Origin: Morinoia aosen
Lineage: Eukaryota; Arthropoda; Malacostraca; Amphipoda; Talitridae
Assembly (NCBI GenBank): GCA_030386875.1
Contig: CM059573.1
Location: 34,451,891 to 34,515,890, forward strand
Direction of reading: 5' to 3'
DNA: 64,000 nucleotides
Position 1 is the stretch's first letter, and each line of letters begins with the position of its first letter. Both the position numbers and the translations under genes were made by a program. Below the pieces are notes generated by a model. That model was not told the DNA's origin and searched no databases. It saw nothing but the letters and a program-made list of their open reading frames with translations. Of this stretch, positions 12,015-24,150 are shown piece by piece.

Positions 12015-12564
12015 CATACAGAGAAAGAAGTAGGTCATGTTTGAATTCAATAATATAGCAGGCTTGTAGGGATGTACATTAATGACCTATAAATTTCAAT
12101 GTTGCTAAGCTGGGCGGCAAAATGCTTATGGTGATTGATATTTATGGATCAATAATTCTGGTTGACGTTGAAAAGTGAATACAACCTAGACTGCGAGTTC
12201 AGGTTTCGCATTTTCAGAGCGTAACCTAGCCGACGTGTCGACTCAGGGCCTAAGAGCTAGTGAGTTTGAGCGTTAAGTTGATTTCTGGCCTCACGGTCAA
12301 GAATTTCTCACCAGCGCTTGAATTCATTGGCCTCAAGGCTCAAAGTCAACTGAATTGTGTTCCTTCCTCTGTCCACTTGGTTACTTGCTCCCGAAAAGCG
12401 ATGGAGAATGAGGTAACTAAGCCTTTTCTTTCCATTGAGAAATTTTGTATTTTAAAAAAGTAACTCGGTGTGACAGGCATACTTTTTTAATTGGTAGATG
12501 TCGCCAGGAAACGAAAAGAAACCTTTTTGAATAATTACAGTAAAGCCCATATGTATTAGATCAA
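12015..12564. other. Unannotated stretch
   Basis: Only a short open frame (12,260-12,463, plus) without any domain or splice context is present. I see no repeat structure. Confidence 0.4.
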
Positions 12565-13685
12565 AGGAAACATCCAGGGGCTTTCTGGCCTAATGGGTCA
12601 TTTTTGTTTCTTTGTTGAAAAAGAATCCTTAGGTGGTGGGCTATTGTGCCTTAAAATTTTATGGGACCACTGGCACTAGATCCCCCCTCCCCCCGGAGGT
12701 ATGAGACCAAAAATCATGAATTTTTGACTTCATATAAGAAGAAGAAAACAATAAAGAAATTTAAATTTGACTCTTTTAGAATCTTAGTACTGTTTCAAGG
12801 ATTCCAAAACTGTCTTTGGTTTTGTTGTAGCATGAAAACTCGGTAACTTGTACTCATTTGAAATATGTAAAATGACATAAAAAACGATCATTTTCCATTT
12901 TCTGAAAAACTGAAGCCTAAATCGAAAAAATGAATGGAATAAAATGTGTTGCATTTTATAAATTTCATATAATGGGTTATTTCAGAAGACTCAGTCAACA
13001 AATAAAAAATTTATCATTCCTTAAGAAATTAAAAAAATGTTTTTTAATATAATATATTCATGTAATTTACAATTGACAATGTAAATATAAAATTATGCAT
13101 GGAGATTATAAAAAACATGAAAATAGCATTCAAGTTCATAAACTGTCCATTATATTAGACTACAACAACAAATTTTGTTGCTGGCTAATACTCAAAACCT
13201 CTCATTTTCAACATTCAAAAGGATAGAAGTCAGTGAGTTTTTATGCTAGTAAAAAACAAACACAGTTTTAGAATCCTTGGAACATATATAACATACAAAT
13301 GGATCCCATTTTCCAATTTAAACCTTTTTTTTTATCACTGTTCCAAACAAAAAATTGGTATAATTTAGTTAGTGATGAAAAATCGCATATCAAAAGAAAA
13401 AAAAAGGAAAATTCAGATCCATCGGTTTGTTAAAAATGTTACGAGGATTTCAAAACTGCCTTTGAATTCGTTGTAGCATAAAAACTCGATGACTTCTATT
13501 CGTTTGAAATATTCGTAAAATGAACTAAAAAACTAATATTTCAATTCTTTTTGAAAACAAAGGCCTAAATCGAAGAAGTTACTCGCGTAAAATGTGTTTA
13601 TTTTCAAAAAATACATTGAGTGGCCAAATTTCAGTCATGTCAGATAAATTTTTATGAATCGCTCGGATGTCCCCCATTAGAACCA
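12565..13685 (-). mobile_element. Decayed copy of the TTAA element found at 59.6 kb, opposite orientation
   Basis: Read in reverse complement, 59,621-60,768 aligns along this region: GGTCATTTTT, CTTAGRTGGTGG, AAAATTTTATGG, then TAGATCCCCCC and GAGACCAAAA at 12,595-12,715; the repeated motif for GTCATTGAGTTTTTATGCTAG around 12,830, 13,230 and 13,480; and CGGATGTCCCCC at the right edge (13,668-13,679). The terminal repeats are degraded. No transposase is encoded. Confidence 0.6.
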
Positions 13686-14827
13686 CCCAGCTACTTTTTT
13701 CCTAATGAGCTAGACCTCCTCTCTCATCCAGAGGGACGCAATTTTGTCCTTTTGATTAGAAATATTAACACTTTCCTTGACTCAAGTGACGCGCGTGCGT
13801 AATTAGGTCGAGAGGTCGTCTGAGTAGAAAATGCGTATCTTCTTCGACGCGGCAAATCAAATTTTAATTTCTAAACAGGGCTATCTGTCAAAGTTGCTTG
13901 TAACTCATAGTCTTCACAAATACATGCACCTTGGTGTTTCATCCACGCTGAACTTTTCGTGCAATAATGAGTATAGGATCCCTAAAGTTGGGCCTCTGAT
14001 TGAAGAAATTATTAGGAAATACATGTATGCAGTGTACCAAATTGAATGCTCCTGCCTCTGATTATCCTGTTCCAACAGATAATCATTCCGAGAGAGTAAA
14101 CTATGTCAAGCCCTTTTAAGATTGTTGGCTTTAATTTCACCGGCCACTTCAACGTCAAATTGAGCGACACTTTCTTAAATGTATATGGTCATCTTTACTT
14201 GTCTATGCATAGGAGCAATTGACTTGAAACTGGTTCCCAATTTAACAACTAATGCCTTTCGGCGAGCTTTCATTAGGTTCTCCAATAGAATTAACCTCCA
14301 CAGACAATGTACTCAGATAATGTTCCCACATTCTAGCAGGCTGCAGAATTACTGTCGAATAGTTCGGTGTCATAAGGTGTCACCTGGTATTTTGCTCGTA
14401 ATATCATTAAACATGTAAAAATACTTCTTTAATCAGCTTCATTCGGAAGTACTTGGAAGATACAAATCAGGGTCGTCATGAGTTGTTTCTATAAGTCTAT
14501 TGGTCGGAATTAAATGGATTACTTTTTGTTCATAACCTTGCTATCGGATGTGCAGAATGTAGTTAACTGTAGGCCTTTGACTTAGTAGGATTCAAGTAAA
14601 AACCTTGAGTTTCGGTAGTGTAGCAGAAGACCAGTTCATCTTAATAAAAAGAAGACCAGGCCATAGACAAATTTAAAATCTCCTGGTACAACGAGTATTT
14701 ACGGTCCCTTAGACAGACAGATACGAAGCTTTATGAGCAAAACTTGGAAGACCGTATTAGCGAGGGTGGCATCGTTCTAATTTCTCCAGTTAAACCTGGG
14801 TCTTTATGATCTAGGGGAAGGGTATTA
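13686..14827. other. Unannotated stretch
   Basis: Short open frames at 13,831-14,061 and 14,179-14,418 (plus) have no recognisable domain or splice context. No inverted repeat was noticed. Confidence 0.4.
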
Positions 14828-16334
14828 CCTAGTCAGAAATGCTAGAGCGGATCAGCATCGATTATCCGGGGACAGTGCATCTTTTCAAGAATCAGTGCGG
14901 AGCCCGATCCGGGAAGAAATTTTTTTGCCGATCACTGCAGTTCAAAGCAGTAAATTTTGAACAAAAATATCTGAAGTGATCTCAACAGAAAAATAGGCAC
15001 TGCTCTTCAATTATTAAAATGATAGTTAATTGCTTCTGAACCAGTGTACATTACAAGACTATGATTTAATTTCAAATCAAACGAGTAACTTTCAATGTAA
15101 TTTAAATAAGCCAACTGAGAAGTGAAGTTGGTTTATTTTAGATAATTTTCACAGCCATTGCGTTTTCAGTAATAGTTTACCACGTAGGCCTATTGAGCGC
15201 ACGTCTATGTTCAGATTTTTCTAAGAGAACAACGTGGGGATTTTAGGTTATTATTTTTGTAAAATGTGCTAGCCTTGATGGAAATTTTGTTTGCTTATTT
15301 TCACAATTTTAAACTCCTACACACAGTCAATCCATTCAGCAATTATTTTGTGGTAGAAATATGATGGCAACTCCCTTAAAATCCCGTTGTCGTTCTGCAC
15401 TTAATTGTGGAAACTTATAATTCCTATGGACTACATAAATGACTTGTTCAATTTAATAAGAAACAAGCATGGCGTAACACACAAACGAACGGATAAACAT
15501 GCATTGATATAGGGAAAATAATTTTACTTGTGGCAGGGTTAAAATTATAATGAACAATTGAAATGCAGTTTTTAAATTCTAAATAGAAGTATTGTATAAA
15601 TTGTAGAAGCATGTACATAAAGCGCCTTGAGTATTACTCCAGCAATAATAATTACTGCCAAATTTGCACCATACTATTGAATTCATTCATCAATTATTTT
15701 ATTTCATAGTGAATAATGTTTTAATAATTTTAACTTCCAACGAAGTAGTTATATTGTCGCATGAAATAGCAAAAATAAAGAACTAGTTTTCTGGTCACAC
15801 ACATTTCCCCACGGGAGTGTGCAGCGGTCAATGTTGACATCAGTCACAACTTCTCGAAAAGCGCGTAAGTCAAACTAAGCTTTCGGCGTTCTGAGTTTGT
15901 GAAATAAGCTTTAAAGTTAAAAAAATTCGCTTAACAATTGTGCTATGGTGATGGAAAATCAAAGAATTAGAATATTATTCTACGAGTGAAGCGAAAGACA
16001 GAAAAGGTCATAGATTGTTGCTTGTTTAGAAAATTCGAACTGCGACGAATGTAGCTCCTCAAAACGTCATTTCTCTAGAAAGAGTTTAAAAAATGTGCAG
16101 TGAATCGGATATAACGACTGATAATTCCAACAGCTCTTCGTGAATTTACATCAGTGATGATGATTTAGATGTGAAGTGACTGACTATTGAAATGGAGAGT
16201 GTGTGTGCACTTTGATTGGGAAAGCAGTTGAAAAAAAAATTAGAAAGAAATTTCTAACATGAAAGCGCATCTCTCATTAGTTTAACAGTGTACATTGATG
16301 GTATACCCCTATACAGTATAAATAATACACAGCT

Positions 16335-16590
16335 GATGAAATCCTTGCGTGTGCTTTTGAATATGGAGCCATAACAATTTGTGTAGGTAATTATTGTTCT
16401 AATAAAGTCTCTATGAATGAAATACCTAAACCTGACTTGTTGCTAAAAATATTTTAGGAAAATCTGGAAAACTTACCTGGTCAGTAGGAATGAAAGACAT
16501 GAAAAAATTTGAAGCAGGTAAGTTTACTAATGAGGGAACAAGTGCTGTTGTGCCATGTGCTTGGCAAAACTCACATGAACAATCACAAAA
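16335..16590 (+). pseudogene. First recognisable exon region of the element gene, copy A
   Basis: This segment is homologous to the uninterrupted ORF at 51,480-51,749 on the minus strand of copy B, sharing VNYCSNKVS, NEIPKPDLLLK and AVVPC-WQNSHE. In this copy a TAA and frameshifts break the reading. The AVVPxxW stretch resembles the N-terminal part of insect proteins carrying DUF4806, which fits the later exon at 18,387-18,560. A GCAGGTAAG at about 16,515-16,523 could be a splice donor, or could belong to decayed coding sequence. Confidence 0.45.
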
Positions 16591-17126
16591 CGACTAACAA
16601 TCTAACACCTCCAAGTGGTAGCAGTACCTGTGCACTGAACTCACAACTGCATGTAAGAATTATATTTTGTCTATGTCGTGATGCCTTGTATTTTAAGTTC
16701 CTTTCAGCTTGTGTTGCATAAAATACTGGTTTGCCAGGTGCAAGATGAATGTCATAATGCAACGTAATACCAATTTTTTTGCTATGTGTTTTGAGTTTTG
16801 TGCAATACATTCCTTTCAGATATCACTCTGAAATCACAAATACTTTTTAATATATCAGAAATTGTGTGTTTATGATCTCTGTATGTTCATTTTTATTGTC
16901 CCAACCTAGTGTTGAAGTTCTTTGACAGTGTGGTCACCTCGTGGATATAAACGTATAGCAAATAAAAAATATTTATTTCAATTAAAAATAAAACAGAAAG
17001 TTGATTATATTGGTTGTGAAATTGTTTTCTGTATTGAACAGGTAATGAATGTGTTGCATCTGAGAATACTTTATTCATGTATTTCAGTAATTTGACATCA
17101 TTTTACAATATAATGTTCTTCATTCC

Positions 17127-17280
17127 CCAGCAATGCATACACACTGCGAACATAACCTGTACTGCATCACTGGGACCTTAACAACAGAGTGAGAATTTGA
17201 TGAGGGTAGGGAAACTTCTTCTCAGCTTCCTCAGTGTATCGCTATCACCCGGACTGCAGAACAAGTCATCTCTCAGCCAA
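17127..17280 (+). pseudogene. Conserved middle exon region, copy A
   Basis: A 3' splice-like tract CTTCATTCCCCAG is followed by about 155 bases that match copy B at 50,826-50,963 and end in CTCAGCCAA next to GTAAGTTTTATT, a good donor. Neither copy keeps an open frame across the block, so the reading frame is uncertain. Conservation between two otherwise diverged copies and the matching acceptor and donor are the basis for calling an exon. Confidence 0.4.
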
Positions 17281-18386
17281 GTAAGTTTTATTTCTACTTC
17301 GAATATGTTAATTTAAGCTTTGCTATCCCAATCAATGGTGAACTACAAGAGGTTTAATGAAAGATTCTCCTTTAATTTTTAGGAAGAATATAGAATATTT
17401 ATCATTTTAATTTTGTTTTTCCCGTTCATATATGTCAGAGTTTATTCTTTCGATTCAGAATGAGTTGCTGTGAAATGAACACACTAAGTGTTCTCAGGTT
17501 ATTTTAAAACACCGGCTTATGGTTAATATCTGTTGGATAACAATATATATCTCAAGTTTGTTTGTGCCTTATTGCCAACAGCCGAGAAAACCCATTATAA
17601 TGAAAATTTAATCTTACTCAAGGATTTTGTGTTTTTAGAAATAAGATAGAATAACTGTAGATGAGAATGCCTGGTTTATGATGGATATTTTTTATGTAGA
17701 GTTATATTTTTAGGTTGATGTGAGAGTTTGTTAAGTGGGTGGATTAGATGAAAGGAGGAATTTGAAAAATCTGGAGGTTGAATGTGGTGAAAGCATTGCA
17801 CCTGTGAAAGTGAAAATGGCTATGATTGAGAGCCTGAAAACGGTGTTTGATTGGTCAATGGGTAAAAGTAAAGATGAAAATAAGCAAAGGTGAAAGGTAG
17901 GAAAAAGATGCAAAACATTTGAAGCAATGTTTGTTGATGCAAATGACTGGAGGAAGAAATGAAGCTCATGATAGGAATATATTGGAATAGAGTTGATCAC
18001 AAATATACAATAGTTCATTGTGAGGTGAGAAAGTATTTTATAGAAATTCAAGTAGGTGAAGATTAATCTGAGTAGAGTCAGATCATCATGTGGAAGGGCT
18101 CAACTGGTACTTGGAAATGAAGAATTTGGTACCGATGAATAATGTAAAAAAATTAATATCCAGCAATCTGGCATATGTATAAAAGTTTAAGGAATATGAA
18201 CAATGAAATATAAAAAAGTTTTGGATGTTACGGTAAAAAGCATGCAAACCATAAAATGTAGAAATAATTCAACTATAATAATACGCTTTCCTTTCTTCCA
18301 TTGCATGTAATTTTCTCTAAGGTTATTTTGTAAGAATTGATCATGCACACAGAAAACTTTGGTATCAACTGAACTATTACTTTCAG

Positions 18387-18560
18387 ATTGACATGCTCAA
18401 GCCTCACGTTGGGGTCAACAACAAAGACACCATACGCCGCATCCTCAAAAGAGTGATGTCACGCGAGCGTACTGTCCAGTTTAGCTACACTGGGCCTGGG
18501 AAAACCGGAGGCGCGAAAAACAAAAATTCAGAGTGCATCCATTCTGCGTCCTAATCATTG
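18387..18560 (+). pseudogene. DUF4806-like exon, copy A
   Basis: The exon is framed by ACTTTCAG (AG at 18,385-18,386) and GTGAGT (18,561). Its 58 phase-0 codons read ML-KPHVGVNN, then DTIRRILKRVMS, VQFSYTGPGKTGG and KNKNSEC. The RRILKR helix followed by a QFSYTGxGKxGG turn is what I recall of the DUF4806 domain that ends many expanded insect protein families. Codon 56 is a TAA (18,552-18,554); copy B has AAA at this place. Together with the damage elsewhere this marks a pseudogene. The domain assignment is from memory and needs a profile search. Confidence 0.5.
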
Positions 18561-18570
18561 GTGAGTAGAC

Positions 18571-19603
18571 TTGAGGGAGACGTCCACCCAAAATCAAGGA
18601 AATGACTGTAACGCTTGTTGTATGAGATCTGGATCTATGAAAATTGGTGTACGTATGAATTTTCGAAAGTAAATAGGGGTCGTCTCCATAACTTTTCCCA
18701 TTTCCGACATCATTTTGAGGACAATAGGAGAAAGGATAAGGGAAAGTGCACACTTTTTAAGATACATCTCCTCAAAAAGTGCTCATAGTAGAGCAACGAT
18801 TCAGGTGTCATTGGACGCACAATAAGTTGCTGCATGAAAAATCGAAGAATATTTTCATATTCATGATAATTTCCGGATTACATAGGAAAAATTTATGTAA
18901 GGAATTACAGATTGGTAGATGTAAGTTAGTTTTTGCGAAATGACTGTAACGTTCTTTCTTTAAAATCTAGATCTATGAAAATTGACATGATTATGAATTT
19001 GTAGAAATAAATAGGAGTCATGTCCATAAATTTTCCCATTTTTGCCATAATTATAGTGATCATGGGGAACAATAAGGGGTATATATATGGTTATTTTCAA
19101 AATCTATTTTCTCCAAGAGTTTTTATTACAGAGCAATGATTCAGGTATCATTAGATGCGCAAGCAGCTGCTCTATCTACTGACGCAATATTTTTTGAATT
19201 CATAGAAATTTGTAGTTACAATGAAAACTATATGGAAAAAATGATGACTTTTCCGAACAAATTAAAATGTATATACACTAAACCATTGCGAAATTCAAAA
19301 TAATCCTTCGAGTCGTCATGCATCAACTTTCTGCGCATCCAATGACACATAAATCATTGCTCTACGATAATTACTTTTTGAGAAAACGTCTCTTATGAAG
19401 AGCGCCCTTACACCTACACAAACACATTCCCCTTTCCCCTATTGTCTCCAAAATTAAGTCGAAAGTGGGGAAAAGTTTTAGAGACGACCCGGATTAATTT
19501 TCGAAAATACATACTTGTCAATTTCAACAGATCTAAATTCCATATAATGAACGTTACAGCCATTTCATTGATTCAGTCGACTTCAGCGTAAACGTCTCCT
19601 TAA
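18571..19603. mobile_element. Long-TIR MITE with TTAA-type ends, nested in copy A
   Basis: The left arm (18,571-18,860) begins TTGAGGGAGACGTCCACCC and the right arm (19,300-19,603) in reverse complement begins TTAAGGAGACGTTTACGCTG. Both continue through GAAATGRCTGTAACG, GATCTATGAAAA, GTCGTCTC and TGTCATTGGA. A third partial unit (18,938-19,190) repeats the same motifs in the left-arm direction. The matching element in copy B is at 48,568-49,583. It sits 10 bases after the splice donor of the DUF4806-like exon, so it lies inside an intron. Confidence 0.65.
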
Positions 19604-19738
19604 CATTCCATGCATTCATTCAATACTTGATGAATTAGTCCATTCAGCTTACTAAATTTAACACGTGATTATATTTTATTCAACAGCCACTTCTTAGCTA
19701 TTCTGATGCAATATACCGATGCTGATCTGTTACAAAAG

Positions 19739-19946
19739 TTATAAATCGCATGTGCTCAGCGTGTATGGGCACAGAGTTTGACAATTAATTTTTTCAAGCA
19801 GTCTAATTTTGTTTTCAAGTTTCTTCATTTGATTGTTGATGTTTTTTATACCTACACCGGTTTTTTTGTCAGTTGACCAAGATTCTACTTTAAACCTAGC
19901 TGGCTTGAAGCCCTCTCGTTTCTGATTGACGTAAATGTTGTATGTC
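19739..19946 (-). pseudogene. Coding stretch on the opposite strand with a short coiled coil, copy A
   Basis: About 69 open codons ending at TAA 19,741-19,739 read NQKREG, RFKVESWSTDKKTG and NINNQMKKLENKIRLLEK. The same peptide pattern is kept in copy B (plus strand, about 48,232-48,352: KREG, FKVESWLTDKKT, NINNQMEK), with substitutions that keep the frame, which argues for past coding. The last part has a heptad pattern. It runs antisense to the DUF4806-like gene, so the element may carry two genes. I do not recognise the family. Confidence 0.45.
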
Positions 19947-20149
19947 TTTGTATTGCTCCTTCAAATCACCCACTGATTTCTTGCAATGAAATGTTCAAAT
20001 AAATTTAACTATGCTCCAAAACTATTCCTCCTTGTAAAATCCACCACTACATTGCTTTTAAAATTGTCTGTCATCAAAAAAAATGTATACCTTCACATTC
20101 AATTAAGCTCTCAGGTGGATAATATACCGGCCCGATCTGCGGTTTGGTA

Positions 20150-20400
20150 GGCCTTCTTTTTCATGAAAGAGTGTGTTTTCTGTTTTGTTAAGACAATCTT
20201 TTTTGGGTCAGTACTATCCTTTTCTTAAGAGCCTATTACTTACTTTTTGAACTTTAATCTTGCTCAGATTTTCTTTCTCTCCTGCTGTTTCTATGTGCGT
20301 TGTGTTCAATTGACTGGCAACACACGTTTTGCAGAGATTCCCCATGCACGAGTCCATACTAGATGGTCGCTTCATTATTTCTCTCTTTGGAGCGCCTCTT
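20150..20400 (-). repeat. First unit of an internal direct repeat in copy A
   Basis: This segment is similar to 21,415-21,620: both contain GGTTTGGT-GGC, a run TTTTCTGTTTTGTT, TTTTTTGGGTCA or TTTTTTCGGTTCA, and CCTATTACTTACTTTTTGAACTT or CCCACTACTTTCTTCAACTT in shorter shared pieces. On the minus strand both encode lysine-rich stretches (around PKK and NKK). Copy B has the counterparts near 47,930-48,030 and 45,740-45,880. It may be a duplicated exon of the minus-strand gene. Confidence 0.4.
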
Positions 20401-20510
20401 GGAGTTAAGGAAGCTTAAGCTAATTTATATTAGAATAATAACCAATATGTTTACCACAGTTTACCTCATTGTACAGAATTATCCTAAAACTCCACTTTTA
20501 TTTTTATATG

Positions 20511-20745
20511 GCGCTTAGAATTGGGATTGAAGGCAAGAAGAGCCCGAGACTGGAACGGGAAACGAGGATCTTCAGGCGTTGATGAAGATGCATCTCAGTT
20601 AAAAGTCTCGACATCAGACATCGGAAGCGAGGACGAGGAATGGAACCCTGGAGGACTTGATCTCAGGCTGCTCATGTGGGCTCGTTTGTGTGAAGAAATT
20701 AGTAGTGCATCTGTCGTCAACGAGTTCGTTTTCGCTGAACACTGA
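20511..20745 (+). pseudogene. Conserved 3' exon region, copy A
   Basis: From GCGCTTAGAATTGGG onward this block matches copy B (47,601 down to about 47,340). The peptide VSxSDIGSEDEEWNP followed by LDLRLLMWARLCEEI is kept in both, with only conservative changes. Copy B has an intact acceptor TTTTCAG just before the block while copy A has lost it, and there is a 14-base length difference early in the block, so the full frame is not shared. The conserved acidic patch and leucine/arginine helix look coding, but the family is unknown to me. Confidence 0.45.
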
Positions 20746-22436
20746 CTGTTTGAATATTCACATTTTAGAGGTGTGAATTTATTCTTTTTCCGATAACATT
20801 GTTTGCAACTGTATACATTAGCGGAAAACTTAAAAATGTTTTACTAGCTTGGCAAAACTGTATATTTTAACTACGCTGAAGCCAAAAGTGCTTTGCCACG
20901 AAGAAACGTTCGTAGCAAACGAATATTTACAATGATATAAATGTGGAACGTTATGAGGTAGTGGTACTCTTTCACCTGACAGCAGCAGCCTCTCACGACC
21001 TGTATTTTAAATTTTTGGTTTTGAAATGGATGCAAGCCATTTGTATTGAAGTGAACATACACTGATTCTAATTTACAAATCTCGTGAAATTAACATGTGA
21101 ATAATAGTTGATATAAATTTTTACTAAAAACTGAAGTGTTTCAATGAAATAGAGGACAAAATTCCTCAGAAGCGTCTTGCTATAATATTCAAAATATTCG
21201 TTAATGTCAAACGAATATACGCGGGACGATATGTTTTAAGATTACATGATTGATATAACATTTTAACATTTAAAGCAGATGCGCCCAACTGGCAGCCCCT
21301 GGGCCACAGAAAAAATTATTAACATCCAAATTACTCAACTTTTTTACATCACTCCCCTCAGGGGGATACAACTATTGTATCTATGTGAATTAGCGCTCCC
21401 AGGGGTATTAAATGAGGTACCGAGCTAAATGTTTGGTCGGCTCTCTTCTTGTTGAAACAGAATAGTTTTTTGTTTTGTTCCAGACCACCTTTTTTCGGTT
21501 CACTCTTGTCCTGTTTTTCAGCACCCACTACTTTCTTCAACTTTTTCTTGTTTCATCAACTTCTTTTTTAGCTTACTGTTGCTATGCCCCTTGTGCATTG
21601 ATTCTGCGTTCCCTTAACTCTTTTCTAAATGGTGCCTTCATCCTTCCTCTCTTTGAACAGCTTTGTCGTAGTAACGTGAGGCTAAAACTTTCTTTTAATC
21701 AATCAATCAATTTTCACATCACTTTATTCATAAACATTGCTGCTCTCTCTGCATAGAGTTGCCCCGTTTGACTCTAGTCCAGTCAGTCTCACGGCAAGAA
21801 AGTAAAAAGATGATCTGCTAAGGCCATATATGCTAATCTTAGCATAGTGTCCCATAATGATCTATGAGTTTAAAAAATGTATCGGGAAAGGGATTTGTGC
21901 GACATGCTGTTCTTTTGACACAGGTTCAAAGTCTGAAATTACACAGGTTATATTCCTATCTTTTTTATTTGCTAAAGATTGCTGTTACGAATGGGAGTTG
22001 CCGTACCGAATGATTGCATTGGTAGTTTAGTTCTATTTCTAGTCACGGGTGCTAACGTTTTTGCTTTTCTCACCGAAGAGCTGTGCTTTGGTTTCAATGA
22101 TAAACTGTTTTGTTGTTGAGTATAATGTGCAGTATTATATCCATGTTTTTCTCTTCTCCCATTTGGTAAAGATCAACAAAGATTTACTTTAAAAGATCTT
22201 CATTGATTAGTGTAGTTTATTGCAGATTATCGAAATTTATTGCTTCTGGTCAGTGAAGCTCTTTGCAGAAAATCGATGCCGATCTGCATCTCAAAATCGG
22301 ATATTCACTGCGCTAATTCTGCATTAAATCGGCATTAAATGCAGAAAATTCTGTCAATATCTTCAATGATCTGCCAATAAGTTTTGCAATAAACTGCAAT
22401 TACCTTTAAAGATCGGTGAAGCCATTTCTGATTGGG

Positions 22437-23245
22437 TGGAACCCTTTTCGCGGGTGGTAGTGATAAGACACGCTCCGGTAAACTCTTCAGACCTGGCAGG
22501 TCGAAGGGAAAATTTGCCATTTCGCTTCTGTATCCGTAAAACTTTCACTTGGCGATGTTGCTTCTCTAACGAAACCGAAGGTTACGACCGAAGAGGAAAA
22601 ATCAAAGTCCATCATTTTCTGACTGATTTTTTATAAAAATTTTCATCATCGATATGAAATCATGCAACGATTCATTTTTGAATCGTGTGTGTTGTTGTAT
22701 TTTCACTGAAAAAAAATCATTTTTTTCGGAAAAAGTGACAAAATGAGTATTACGGAATGTATTAATCCTCGTACAATTTAACACTTGCAGACCGAGCAAT
22801 AGGTTTTCTAAATAGCTAAATGTATTATATAGCAGTTTACGGTTGGGGTTTGCGGTATATTGATTCATTGATTTCTATAATTGTTTTTCAAATAGTGCAA
22901 TTGATTTTCACACTATCATTATATTTCTATTACATTTATCAGACTATACTGTTTTTCATTAAAAACACTATCATGTTTTAGATCATTTTAAGCTGTATCG
23001 ATTGATATATGAGCCATTCATATAACTTCAAAACTGTGGGAGAAGTAACATTTCACACGGCAACAAGCTCAAGATTTAAGGAGAGCCTGACAAGATCGTT
23101 TCTAGGAGCTGAAACGACGCAAGTGACCCACCTATCGTGAGCTGTAGCAGACGAACGAACACACCTATCAGGCAGCGAAACACATCGTTAGGTTCAAAAG
23201 AAAATGTTCTAAAACATGATCTAAAGAACAAAAAATTGTTGTTCC
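22437..23245. other. Interval between copy A and the LTR-like repeat
   Basis: No gene is called. A GC-richer patch at 22,437-22,620 has a short open frame without a recognisable domain. Bases 23,131-23,225 resemble 40,957-41,041, on the far side of the LTR-like pair (shared GCAGACGAACGAA/ACAGACGAACGAA, ATCGTT, AAGAAAAT), in the same orientation. Confidence 0.4.
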
Positions 23246-24150
23246 TGTCACGAAATGAGGACGTGGCTGGTGCCTCATCCACATTCGTAGTGAGGAATCG
23301 AAACCTCATAGTGAAAGAGGAAAAGGAAAACACAGAGCGGAAAAACACACAAGGAGGAAATGCAGAGCAGGTGGAAAATACAGACAAATAACTACTGATC
23401 TGCTCACCCACACCAATACCTCAGTTCAACATGGGAAATGAAACACTCGGTTAATGGTACATTATTGATTGCTTTATTTCAAGTTAACTAATGTACACGT
23501 GATTAGCATGAGGCCTTCTCGGCAAGCAAAGAAATTTGCGACACACAATATTAGCGAAGGTTACTGGCGCGCGCACCTTGTAACGCCAACACAACACCCT
23601 AGCAAGAAACATATCCTACACAATCCTGGGCGATCGCAGCGCGCGCGAAAAAAATAGTCACCTATGGCCTATTTTCCCATGGTTCCTCTTAACCATGCAG
23701 TTCCAAGCATGACGATGGAATAACCCCGAGTTCTTCCTAAACTTCTTGTGGCCTGCCAACTTCCCTTACAGTGTGAAGAGTTGGCGGTTGGCCATGACGC
23801 CTCAGCTGGGTGACCGCCATTTTTGTAAGGCTGCTCTGCAGCCCGGAGATGCTTAGCCCACATCGTTGAGAATTCCAAGCCGCTCCACACTCAAATACCC
23901 GACCCCTCCTGGGAACAAGGAGCACATTGAGTAACTAGTTTAATTCAAGTCTTTATTCCCTGTGATGCACCTACTTCAAAATATACTTGATCTAGTTTTA
24001 CTCCCCTTTAATCCCCAAAACCATTTCAAATCATACTAAAACAAATATATATTCATTTTCCCTCTGAATGTATATCGAAGACGAAGTACATTAATTCCAA
24101 AACTTTTTACTTGCCACACTCTAGTCTTTCCCCACATTAAAGTGAAACTC

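Larger units (their letters stand above)
14828..22436 (+). mobile_element. Large TIR-bounded element, copy A (7.6 kb)
   Basis: The left edge reads CCTAGTCAGAAATGC and the right edge, reverse complemented, ACCCAATCAGAAATGG. Between them the sequence is collinear in inverted orientation with 44,314-53,973, and similarity to that copy stops at these two edges, which is the main argument for a mobile element rather than a segmental duplication. Both ends carry GATC-containing motifs (for example GCATCGATTATC on the left and GATGCCGATCTGC on the right). It holds parts of a split gene on the plus strand, a second coding stretch on the minus strand and a nested long-TIR MITE. I could not find a convincing target duplication, so the superfamily is open. 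Confidence 0.75.

Noticed and set aside
14828..22436. Assigning the large element to hAT (8-bp duplication) or piggyBac (TTAA)
   Set aside because: Flanking 8-mers do not match in either copy, no TTAA borders the TIR, and the TIR lacks the usual hAT CAGNG start.
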